DNA from: Chloroflexota bacterium
GTDB lineage: Bacteria; Chloroflexota; Dehalococcoidia; Lucifugimonadales; JADFKI01
NCBI GenBank assembly: GCA_009838595.1
Contig: VXRI01000011.1
Coordinates: forward strand, 1 to 6,807
Direction of reading: 5' to 3'
DNA: 6,807 nucleotides
The first letter of the stretch is position 1; every line of letters starts with the position of its first letter. The notes beneath the pieces were generated by a model. The model was not told the origin of the DNA, ran no database searches, and saw only the letters and a program-made list of their open reading frames with translations. This document shows, piece after piece, positions 1 through 5,279 of this stretch. The position numbers and the translations under genes were made by a program.

Positions 1-706
1 GTGCCGGCACGAATGTCAGGTACACCAGCGCGCTAATCGCGATTACCGGCGCCGCTTCGCCGAGTGCGCGAGACATCGCCAGGATTGTGCCGGTGAGAAT
101 GCCCGGCAGCGCCTGTGGCAGCACTATGCCTTTTACGACCTGCCACTTCTCCGCCCCGAGGGCGTAGCCCGCCTGCCGATATGTATCCGGCACGGCGCGG
201 ATAGCCTCTCGCGACGCTAATATGACGATTGGCATCACAAGCAGCGCCATTGTCATCGCGCCTGCCAGCAGCACGCGCTCGCCGCTGAACATCCACTGCA
301 CAAACAGAGTCAGTCCGAGCAAGCCATATACGATGGACGGCACGCCTGCGAGATTGGACAGGTTGATCTCGATGAAGCCGGTCAGGCGGCTCGGCACTGC
401 GTATTCTTCAAGGTATATCGCCGCGCCGACGCCGATGGGGATAGCAAACAGCGCAGTCAGCCCCATCAGCCAGACGCTGCCCCAGAGGGCGGACTTTAGC
501 CCTGCTTCTTCGGGGTGGCGCGACGGGTAGGAGTTCAAGAAGTTCCAATTGAGCCACGGCGCGCCTTCCGCCAACACCTGCGCCAGCAGCACCACCAGCC
601 CGACAATGCCCACCATCGTGGCGAGCAAGAACATCACATATATCACGCTGCCCATCTTCTTACGGAACGGCAAGCGAGGCTTGAACATCGCCGCTGTCTG
701 CTGCAT
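1..706 (-). CDS. pstA: Phosphate ABC transporter permease PstA (3' end beyond window)
   Basis: PstA is the second inner-membrane permease of the high-affinity Pst phosphate importer (PstS-PstC-PstA-PstB). I translated this frame directly: 235 codons run open from ATG at 706 to the window edge, so the C-terminus is missing. The protein starts [17 protein letters not shown], with a basic cytoplasmic N-terminus. TM1 is at about 20-45, TM2 about 74-98, TM3 about 118-139 and TM4 about 147-165. The family signature LAGVPSIVYGLLGL is at 119-132. The cytoplasmic EAA loop that docks on the ATPase PstB spans about 166-206 (REAIRAVPDTYRQAGYALGA, then LPQALPGILTG). The start codon overlaps the pstC stop as TAATG, which implies translational coupling, and GGGAG lies 8 nt upstream of it. 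Family and subunit assignment are secure from these motifs and from the adjacent pstC; what follows (probably pstB) is not visible. Confidence 0.95.
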   Translation of the reverse strand, partial: MQQTAAMFKPRLPFRKKMGSVIYVMFLLATMVGIVGLVVLLAQVLAEGAPWLNWNFLNSYPSRHPEEAGLKSALWGSVWLMGLTALFAIPIGVGAAIYLEEYAVPSRLTGFIEINLSNLAGVPSIVYGLLGLTLFVQWMFSGERVLLAGAMTMALLVMPIVILASREAIRAVPDTYRQAGYALGAEKWQVVKGIVLPQALPGILTGTILAMSRALGEAAPVIAISALVYLTFVPA

Positions 707-1836
707 TAGTACTTCTCCCGCCAGCGCTTAACGATGAAATGCCCGAGCAGGTTCATCACCAGCGTGATGAAGAACAGCAACAAGCCAACCGCGAAGATGG
801 TGTTGTATTCGAGCGAGCCGTGCGGTGTTTCGCCAAGGCTTAGTTGCACAATGAACGCAGTCATCGTTTGTATGCTTTCGAGCGGATTGATGGTAAGGTT
901 CGGCGTCGCGCCGGCTGCGATGGTAACGAGCATCGTCTCGCCGATGGCGCGCGATATGGCGATGATGAACGACGCCACGATGCCGGACAGCGCGGCAGGT
1001 ACGACTACGCGCAGGCTCACTTCCACGCGTGTCGCGCCTAACGCATACGCGCCGTTACGCAGCGAGTTGGGCACCGAATTCATGGCGTCTTCGCTAAGCG
1101 AAGAGACCATCGGAATAATCATCACGCCCATCACGAGTCCCGCGCTGAGTGCGTTGAACACCAGCATATCAGGGAAGAACAACTTCAGGATCGGCGTAAC
1201 GAATGTCAGCGCGAAGTAGCCGTACACGACTGTCGGGATGCCTGCTAAGATTTCAAGTACGGGCTTGACTATGCGGCGCACCTTGTTCGGCGCGTACTCT
1301 GATAGGAAGATTGCTGCCGCCAGACCGACTGGCAGCGCGACCAACGCCGCGATTGCGGCTATGAGCAGCGTGCCTCCCACCAGTGGCAACACGCCGTAGG
1401 CGCGAGGCTTCAGGATCGGGGTCCAGCGGGTGCCAGTGAAAAACTCCCAGCCGGAGACAACGCCGCGCTCGACATACGAAAATGGGCTCCGGCTCTCGAT
1501 GCGCTCGATCCGTCCGGTCCAGCCCTGAAGGTCTTGCTCCAGTTCCGCTATTTCCGCCGGTGATTCGCTTCTTTCGATCCTGGTCTCGATCTGGCTGATC
1601 TCAGATTGAGCAAGGTGAACCGGCATTTCCACGAAGAAGCCTATCGCCTGTGAGACCAGTGTGAAGATGATGCCGATGGTGGTCAGGACGGATATGAGCG
1701 CGCAGCCGAAGAACAGCCAGCGAACTATCTTCCCTTCGAGAGACGCGCCTCGCTTGCGCCGCATGCGCGGTGTCGCAGTGCTAGACTGCAAAGTGTCGCC
1801 GACATTGCCTTGGGACTGCGGCATAGTACCTTCCAT
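706..1836 (-). CDS. pstC: Phosphate ABC transporter permease PstC with coiled-coil insert
   Basis: PstC is the first inner-membrane permease of the Pst phosphate importer. The 376-residue product has a basic cytoplasmic N-terminus (RMRRKRG at 24-30), TM1 at about 38-66, then an extracytoplasmic stretch. The permease core starts at about 148 with [20 protein letters not shown]. The signature [14 protein letters not shown] is at 197-210 and the EAA loop at about 248-286 ([20 protein letters not shown], then VVPAALSGI). The last membrane segment ends near 368. It is longer than the roughly 320-residue E. coli type mainly because of residues about 75-117, which are rich in E, Q, R and I and look coiled-coil. 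The start is uncertain: the ATG at 1836 has no ribosome site, whereas the in-frame ATG at 1824 has GGAAGG four bases upstream and would give 372 residues. It overlaps pstA by one base. A repeat array resembling a Pho box lies upstream; no pstS precedes it. Confidence 0.95.
   Translation of the reverse strand: MEGTMPQSQGNVGDTLQSSTATPRMRRKRGASLEGKIVRWLFFGCALISVLTTIGIIFTLVSQAIGFFVEMPVHLAQSEISQIETRIERSESPAEIAELEQDLQGWTGRIERIESRSPFSYVERGVVSGWEFFTGTRWTPILKPRAYGVLPLVGGTLLIAAIAALVALPVGLAAAIFLSEYAPNKVRRIVKPVLEILAGIPTVVYGYFALTFVTPILKLFFPDMLVFNALSAGLVMGVMIIPMVSSLSEDAMNSVPNSLRNGAYALGATRVEVSLRVVVPAALSGIVASFIIAISRAIGETMLVTIAAGATPNLTINPLESIQTMTAFIVQLSLGETPHGSLEYNTIFAVGLLLFFITLVMNLLGHFIVKRWREKY
1829..1834 (-). 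promoter_or_regulatory. Ribosome binding site favouring the second pstC ATG
   Basis: On the minus strand the sequence ATGGAAGGTACTATG places GGAAGG four bases before the second in-frame ATG (1824-1822). The bases before the first ATG (GCTAATTGCGTT) contain no Shine-Dalgarno match. This favours initiation at 1824 unless the message is leaderless and uses the ATG at 1836. Spacing is slightly short, so the call is moderate. Confidence 0.45.
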
Positions 1837-1845
1837 AACGCAATT

Positions 1846-1860
1846 AGCATACGCCCGTAA
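1846..1860 (-). promoter_or_regulatory. Predicted pstC -10 region
   Basis: TATGCT (1851-1846, minus strand) lies just downstream of the 11-bp repeat array, where a -10 element of an activator-dependent promoter would sit. TTACG (1860-1856) precedes it by four bases. The same TTACG-N4-TATGCT block recurs upstream of phoB. A start point about seven bases downstream would fall near the first ATG, leaving a very short leader before the ATG at 1824. No -35 consensus is seen, as expected if an activator occupies that region. This is inference from position and similarity. Confidence 0.35.
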
Positions 1861-1861
1861 A

Positions 1862-1899
1862 GTTAAGTCGCGGTAAACGAGTTATTAACAAGCCGTTAA
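1862..1899 (-). promoter_or_regulatory. Putative Pho box: four 11-bp direct repeats upstream of pstC
   Basis: Read on the minus strand, the motifs TTAAC (1899-1895), TTAAT (1888-1884), TTTAC (1877-1873) and TTAAC (1866-1862) occur with start-to-start spacing of exactly 11 bp. Response regulators of the PhoB/PhoP family bind tandem 11-bp direct repeats (for example TTAACA-type hexamers in Bacillus PhoP boxes). The array lies 25 bp from the first pstC ATG and a phoB-phoR pair is next door, so a PhoB-binding site for pstCA is a strong inference. It also lies upstream of the opposing vapB pseudogene and might once have influenced it. Confidence 0.7.
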
Positions 1900-1925
1900 T
1901 GGCAATTATTGAGACATATTGATTG

Positions 1926-1938
1926 CCCCATAATGGGG
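1926..1938. promoter_or_regulatory. Palindromic operator 1 of the vapBC-type locus
   Basis: CCCCATAATGGGG is a perfect 6+1+6 palindrome. It contains CATAAT (1929-1934), a good -10 match for a promoter reading toward vapB, so a bound repressor would cover the promoter. A second, related palindrome lies 25 bp downstream, centre to centre. Ribbon-helix-helix antitoxins usually repress their own operon through such sites; that this one does so is inferred. Confidence 0.5.
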
Positions 1939-1950
1939 TTTGTAAGCAAT

Positions 1951-1963
1951 CCTCACAGTGAGG
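1951..1963. promoter_or_regulatory. Palindromic operator 2, overlapping the vapB ribosome site
   Basis: CCTCACAGTGAGG is a perfect 6+1+6 palindrome that matches operator 1 at 9 of 13 positions; the shared form is CCYCAYARTGRGG. Its right half supplies the GAGG of the vapB Shine-Dalgarno (GAGGA, 1960-1964, six bases before the ATG at 1971). It could act as an operator or, less likely, as a small hairpin masking the ribosome site. Confidence 0.5.
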
Positions 1964-1970
1964 AAAGGGC

Positions 1971-2145
1971 ATGGCTCGATTGGATGCACAGATTGACTCG
2001 GAGCAGCGACGGACGGTTGGAAGAACTCGTCACAGAGAGAGGCTTGCCTATATCGGAGGTTGTGTGCCGCTTAATAGATGACGCCTGCGAAGACATCGTG
2101 CGCGAACGCCGTGAGAAAGCGCATGCTCCCGGCGAAATTCATTGA
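1971..2145 (+). pseudogene. Ribbon-helix-helix antitoxin pseudogene (vapB-like), frameshifted
   Basis: The ATG at 1971 has a good ribosome site (GAGGAAAGG just upstream) and begins MARLDAQIDSEQRR, the N-terminal beta strand typical of a short ribbon-helix-helix antitoxin. That frame ends early, at a TGA near 2079. The rest of the protein, RLEELVTERGLPISEVV followed by CRLIDDACEDIVRERR, continues in the +1 frame to a TGA at 2143-2145. The break falls on GACGGACGG (2008-2016), a tandem copy of GACG. Removing one 4-bp copy rejoins the frames as SEQRRLEELVTERG, giving about 56 residues. The 3' end overlaps the start of the PIN-domain toxin remnant by 23 bases, the usual antitoxin-toxin arrangement. 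In this state no intact antitoxin can be made without frameshifting. The long reading frame beginning with TTG at 1909 includes upstream non-coding DNA and should not be taken as the gene. Confidence 0.75.
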
Positions 2146-2540
2146 TACCAACATTCCTATCTATGCTCTATGCCGCCGGAAGAGAACACCCCTACAAGGA
2201 ACCTTGCGTTCGTATTCTCACTGCGGGCACATAGCATCCGCGATCATTCTGCATTGGCGTAGAAGTCCTCCAGGGATTTACGCATTATTACCGCGCGTCG
2301 CAAAGATGGGAACTTGATAGAGAAGCGCTCAATTCTTTCTCATAAATAATGTAGGGGCGTGTTGAACCTGTCTATGAATAGGACATACAAGTCGCCGCGA
2401 TGTTGGCGGATGTGCACCCCTCTGCTAGTACACATGCACTACTGCATGCGACAGTGATGCACCGCTTGGGATTAGACCGCATTGCATCTGCGGATACAGA
2501 CTTTGATCGACCGACGGATATTACTCGGCTTCAAATATAG
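2123..2540 (+). pseudogene. PIN-domain toxin pseudogene (vapC-like RNase), multiply broken
   Basis: VapC toxins are PIN-domain ribonucleases that cleave tRNA or rRNA. The remnant begins at ATG 2123 with LPAKFIDTNIPIYA, the first PIN motif with Asp at 2144-2146. A 7-bp near-tandem duplication (CTATGCT/CTATGCC, 2161-2174) then shifts the frame. Removing it restores IPIYAAGREHPYKEP. From there one frame runs to the terminal TAG at 2538-2540 but has in-frame stops at 2232, 2343, 2352 and 2379. Recognisable pieces are VEVLQGFTHYYRAS (second acid, 2262), GRVEPVYE, LADVHPSAS, HATVMHRLGLDRI and SADTDFDR (last acid, 2493). The third acidic position, normally SxRD in the helix before the conserved His, reads STHA, so the Asp is gone. 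Corrected length is about 136 residues, normal for the family. There are no other indels, so the decay is real though fairly recent. Base composition is more AT-rich than neighbouring genes. Confidence 0.8.
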
Positions 2541-2586
2541 ATGAATGGGGCAATTTGATAGAATGGCTAGGCTTGCAGTCGTTCGC

Positions 2587-4383
2587 CTAATCTTCAAACC
2601 ATGCCCTCGCCACTGTGAAGCGAAATGTGCTGCCTATACCTTCTTCGCTTTGCACACTGACTTCACCGCCGTGCGCTTGGACTATTTGCTGCACTATGGC
2701 GAGTCCCAGACCGCTGCCGCCGTCTCGCCGCGCTCTATCGACCTTGTAAAAGCGCTCGAACACATGCGGCAGGTGCTCCCGCGCTATGCCGATGCCCGTG
2801 TCCCGCACTTGCACGGCATGCTTGTCTTCGTCGCTTTCGATGGACACCGTTACGCTGCCCGCCGCCGTGTTTTTGAGTGCGTTGTCCAGCAAGTTCACCA
2901 TCACTTGGTGCAACTTGCCACCGTCGCCCAACGCGAATGCGGGCTCGCCCGACGTACCGACACACAGGCTCACGCCGTCCGCAGTTCTGTCGTGGTATTC
3001 CAAGACAACCTCGTTCACCAGCGCGGACAGGTCGATCGGCATCAGGTGGGGCAGCCGCTGCCCGCTTTCTAAGTGAGACAGTTCCAACAAGTCTTCGACG
3101 ATGGCGTTCATGCGGTCGAGGTCGCGGTTGATGCGCTGCAAGTAGTTTCGCGCGGTAGGTCTGCTCTCCAGCGCACCGCCTTCCAGCGTCTCCACCATAA
3201 TCTTGACGGACGCCAGCGGCGAGCGCAGTTCGTGCGACACATTGGTTACGAATTCGCGCAGTGTGTTTTCCACTTGACGGTTGGCGGTCAGGTCGTGCAG
3301 TGTCAGCAGGATGCTGTTCGAATCGCCGCCTAGTGGTGTTGCGATGGCGTTCAAGAAGCGTCGCTGCGGCAGCAACTCGACCTCTGTCTGCCTTATCTGC
3401 CCGGAGCCGAGCGACAGAGCCGCCACCTGCTGAATCTCATGGTCACGCAGCACTTCCATTAAGCGCGCGCCCACGGCATCACGCGCGCTGATGTCGAGAA
3501 GCCACTCTGCGGCGCTGTTCATCAGTGTTATTCTTCCGTCCGCTTCTATGACGACCACGCCGTCTTCCATCGTGTCCAACATCGCCGTCAACTTGCTGCT
3601 CTCCGCCGACATGTCGTTCAGCATGCTCCGTATCGTGTCCGCCATGGAGTTGAACGCCGCGGCAAGTTCCTGCGTCTCGTCCGACGATATTGGCGATACG
3701 CGGTGTCCCAAGTCGCCCTGTGCGAACCGAGTCGCGCCATCGGCGACCGCGCGGACGGAGCGCGATGTGCGGCGAAATATGAAGTAGCCTGCGCCGACCG
3801 ACAGCAGCCCGACAAGCAGCGCAGCAACCGCGATGCTCGCTATGAGGCGGCTGATGTCGGGCTGAACTTGTGACAGAGGAACGGCGACCCGCACCGCGCC
3901 AGCGACTTCGTCGTCTCTCGCAATGGGCGCTATGGCATAGAGCATTTCATTGTCGAAGTTGTCGTCCAGAGGCGAACCCACGCCCACGCTGCCTGCGCTG
4001 CCTTGTGAAAGCGCTGCGCGCACCTCGTCTCGCCCGAGCTGTGAAGGCAACCGCGCCGGAGATTGCAGACTATCGGCTATGACATTTCCATCAGATTTGA
4101 TGACTGTCACCCGCGCGTCTGCAATCTGACCGAAACTTGATATGGATGCCTGCAATTCGGCTTCGACTTGCCTAATGAAGCCGATTGGAACGGCAGCGGG
4201 AGTTTCATCGCCCACCCTGTCGCTCACGAGGCGCGCTTGCGTGTGGAGACTGGCTTGCAGGTTGGTAATGTACGATTCGCGCACAAAGCCTACGAGGTAC
4301 ACACTGACGACACCCATCGTTACGAAAATCAGCGCGGTGTATGCGAGGGCGATGCGCCAGTGGAGCGAGCGAGGCAGCCTCAT
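2587..4383 (-). CDS. phoR: Phosphate-regulon sensor histidine kinase PhoR
   Basis: This is a membrane sensor kinase that would phosphorylate PhoB under phosphate limitation. The 598 residues show TM1 (about 10-32), an extracytoplasmic domain of about 150 residues (33-178), TM2 (about 180-203), HAMP (about 204-257), and a PAS domain (about 262-365, starting near LDTMEDGVVVIEADGRITLMN). The dimerisation/phosphoacceptor domain carries SHELRSP with His384. The ATPase domain has an N-box VNLLDNALKNT (Asn501), G1 DTGIGI (528-533), F-box FERFYKVD and G2 GGSGLGLA (555-562). All catalytic motifs are intact. The large outside domain resembles the Gram-positive PhoR/WalK type rather than E. coli PhoR, which lacks it. 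The ATG overlaps the phoB stop as ATGA and has no clear ribosome site of its own, so translation is probably coupled. No terminator hairpin is visible after its TAG. WalK-like or another OmpR-class partner is the alternative; the pst neighbours favour PhoR. Confidence 0.88.
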   Translation of the reverse strand: MRLPRSLHWRIALAYTALIFVTMGVVSVYLVGFVRESYITNLQASLHTQARLVSDRVGDETPAAVPIGFIRQVEAELQASISSFGQIADARVTVIKSDGNVIADSLQSPARLPSQLGRDEVRAALSQGSAGSVGVGSPLDDNFDNEMLYAIAPIARDDEVAGAVRVAVPLSQVQPDISRLIASIAVAALLVGLLSVGAGYFIFRRTSRSVRAVADGATRFAQGDLGHRVSPISSDETQELAAAFNSMADTIRSMLNDMSAESSKLTAMLDTMEDGVVVIEADGRITLMNSAAEWLLDISARDAVGARLMEVLRDHEIQQVAALSLGSGQIRQTEVELLPQRRFLNAIATPLGGDSNSILLTLHDLTANRQVENTLREFVTNVSHELRSPLASVKIMVETLEGGALESRPTARNYLQRINRDLDRMNAIVEDLLELSHLESGQRLPHLMPIDLSALVNEVVLEYHDRTADGVSLCVGTSGEPAFALGDGGKLHQVMVNLLDNALKNTAAGSVTVSIESDEDKHAVQVRDTGIGIAREHLPHVFERFYKVDRARRDGGSGLGLAIVQQIVQAHGGEVSVQSEEGIGSTFRFTVARAWFED

Positions 4384-5075
4384 CCGTCAAAGCGGTATCC
4401 GACGCCGCGAATCGTGACGATACGGACGGGCTTGCCGGGTTCGGGCTCGATCTTCTCGCGCAGCCAGTGGACATGGACATCCACCGTGCGGCTGTCGCCG
4501 TAGTAGTCGTGCCCCCAGAGGCGTTCGAGGATTTGGTCGCGTGTGAAGGCGCGAGCGCGGTTCTTGGCGAGCAGCGCAAGCAGGTCGAACTCGCGCGGCT
4601 TGAGTTCCAGGCGCACGCCGCCGCGCCGCACGATATGGCTTGTGCTGTCGATTTCCAAGTCGCCGGTGCGAAGTATATCCACATCTGCGGATTCGCCGTC
4701 CGTGGCGGACGCGCGCGTGGAACGGCGCAGCATATTGCGAACGCGCGCCATCAATTCGCGGACGCTGAACGGCTTGGTAACATAGTCGTCCGCGCCGAGC
4801 TCCAAGCCTACCACGCGGTCTATCTCTTCGCTGCGCGCGGTGAGCATCAGAATGGGGACTTCACTCTCGTGGCGCAGGATGCGGCACACTTCGAACCCGT
4901 CAAGTTGCGGCAGCATAACATCAAGAATAATGAGATCAGGGCGAACGGAGCGCGCGGTATTAAGCGCCTGTTCGCCATCGATAGCCGTCTGCACAGAATA
5001 GCCCTCGCGCTCCAAATTATATCGAAGCGCCTCAAGCAGATTCTCTTCATCCTCAACGACAAGTACGGTACTCAT
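4380..5075 (-). CDS. phoB: Phosphate-regulon response regulator PhoB (OmpR family)
   Basis: This is a DNA-binding response regulator that would activate phosphate-starvation genes once phosphorylated by the kinase encoded next to it. The 231 residues comprise a receiver domain (about 2-116) with the acidic pair Glu8/Asp9, phosphoacceptor Asp52 in LIILDVMLP, Thr79 in LMLTAR and Lys101 in VTKPF. A linker of about 18 residues follows, then a winged-helix trans_reg_C domain (about 135-229) with LKPREFDLLALLA, the recognition helix region SRTVDVHVHWLREKI and the C-terminal hairpin IRGVGYRF. All active-site residues are present. The ATG at 5075 is not preceded by a Shine-Dalgarno match, and the predicted promoter lies very close, so a leaderless or nearly leaderless message is possible. 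It overlaps phoR by four bases. Family is certain; the name PhoB rests on the pstCA context and could otherwise be a WalR/PhoP-type regulator. Confidence 0.9.
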   Translation of the reverse strand: MSTVLVVEDEENLLEALRYNLEREGYSVQTAIDGEQALNTARSVRPDLIILDVMLPQLDGFEVCRILRHESEVPILMLTARSEEIDRVVGLELGADDYVTKPFSVRELMARVRNMLRRSTRASATDGESADVDILRTGDLEIDSTSHIVRRGGVRLELKPREFDLLALLAKNRARAFTRDQILERLWGHDYYGDSRTVDVHVHWLREKIEPEPGKPVRIVTIRGVGYRFDG

Positions 5076-5082
5076 GCGTGTA

Positions 5083-5112
5083 AGTATGTCAGCATATCCG
5101 CGTAACAGTCAA
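5083..5112 (-). promoter_or_regulatory. Predicted phoB promoter
   Basis: On the minus strand TTGACT (5112-5107) and CATACT (5088-5083) are separated by 18 bp, a reasonable sigma-70-type pair, with the expected start point at or next to the phoB ATG. An alternative -10, TATGCT (5096-5091), is preceded at four bases by TTACG (5105-5101), the same block as upstream of pstC. The MITE-like element ends 16 bp upstream of TTGACT. No full 11-bp Pho repeat array is visible here. Confidence 0.35.
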
Positions 5113-5119
5113 TACGCCG

Positions 5120-5128
5120 CGCGCTAAC
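5120..5128. repeat. Target-site duplication, left copy (CGCGCTAAC)
   Basis: The 9-bp sequence CGCGCTAAC abuts the left inverted end of the MITE-like element. An identical direct copy abuts the right end at 5271-5279. Identical 9-bp direct repeats exactly flanking inverted ends are the mark of transposition. Confidence 0.8.
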
Positions 5129-5270
5129 GATAGCGTTTCCATTCAGGTGGCTCGAATGAAACCCGTTCGTCCCTCGACAGGGACAGGATGAGCGCTCGCG
5201 GCGCGTGGTTCGACAAGCTCCCCACGAACGGTAGTAAAACATTCTTGACCACATAGAAGAAAACGCTATC
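5129..5270. mobile_element. MITE-like non-autonomous element, 142 bp
   Basis: The element starts GATAGCGTTT (5129-5138) and ends with its exact reverse complement AAACGCTATC (5261-5270). The inverted similarity extends imperfectly to about 30 bp (GTGG and GAATG blocks match), and an inner pair, CCGTTCGT (5163-5170) and ACGAACGG (5224-5231), is also perfectly inverted. It is flanked by the 9-bp direct repeat CGCGCTAAC on both sides. It holds no credible gene, so it would have moved using a transposase supplied elsewhere; families making 9-bp duplications (such as IS1 or the IS903 group of IS5) are candidates, not identified. It sits between the hydratase gene and phoB. Removing it with one repeat copy would leave only about 52 bp between these two genes. 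Confidence 0.75.
5163..5231. repeat. Inner inverted repeat with nested hairpins (REP-like)
   Basis: CCGTTCGT and ACGAACGG form an 8-bp perfect inverted pair enclosing GTCCC-TCGACA-GGGAC (5169-5184), a small perfect hairpin, and the palindrome GAGCGCTC (5190-5197). The right arm has TTCGACAAGCTC. The wording resembles dispersed TTCGACAGGCTCAGGATGAACG-type repeats that I recall from many environmental genomes; that likeness is from memory. It forms the core of the MITE-like element and may be able to fold as RNA. Confidence 0.5.
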
Positions 5271-5279
5271 CGCGCTAAC
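5271..5279. repeat. Target-site duplication, right copy (CGCGCTAAC)
   Basis: This is an identical direct copy of the repeat at 5120-5128, abutting the right inverted end of the element. Its last base is also the final base of the hydratase stop codon (TAG on the minus strand), so the insertion landed exactly at the 3' end of that gene without changing its reading frame. Confidence 0.8.

Noticed and set aside
734..1219. 161-codon plus-strand reading frame opposite pstC
   Set aside because: It lies wholly antisense to a clear pstC with conserved permease motifs, and has no ribosome site or recognisable family.
1909..2145. Reading the 78-codon frame from TTG at 1909 as an intact antitoxin
   Set aside because: Only its part after about 2011 matches an antitoxin. 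The true N-terminus (MARLDAQIDSEQRR) is in another frame with its own ribosome site, so the frame is a chance fusion of promoter DNA with a broken gene.
2078..2317. 79-codon plus-strand frame as a small gene
   Set aside because: Only its segment from 2123 to about 2167 is the toxin N-terminus; the rest is out of frame after the 7-bp duplication.
2545..3072. 175-codon plus-strand reading frame opposite the 3' end of phoR
   Set aside because: It mirrors the conserved ATPase domain of PhoR; the His/Arg/Val-rich product matches nothing I know.
4205..4684. 159-codon minus-strand reading frame spanning the phoB-phoR junction
   Set aside because: It is in another frame of two well-supported genes, so it is a shadow.
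4341..5105. 254-codon plus-strand reading frame opposite phoB and the 5' end of phoR
   Set aside because: It is antisense to phoB, whose every receiver and winged-helix motif is intact. The product is low-complexity Ala/Arg-rich with no recognisable domain; it arises from codon bias of the real gene.
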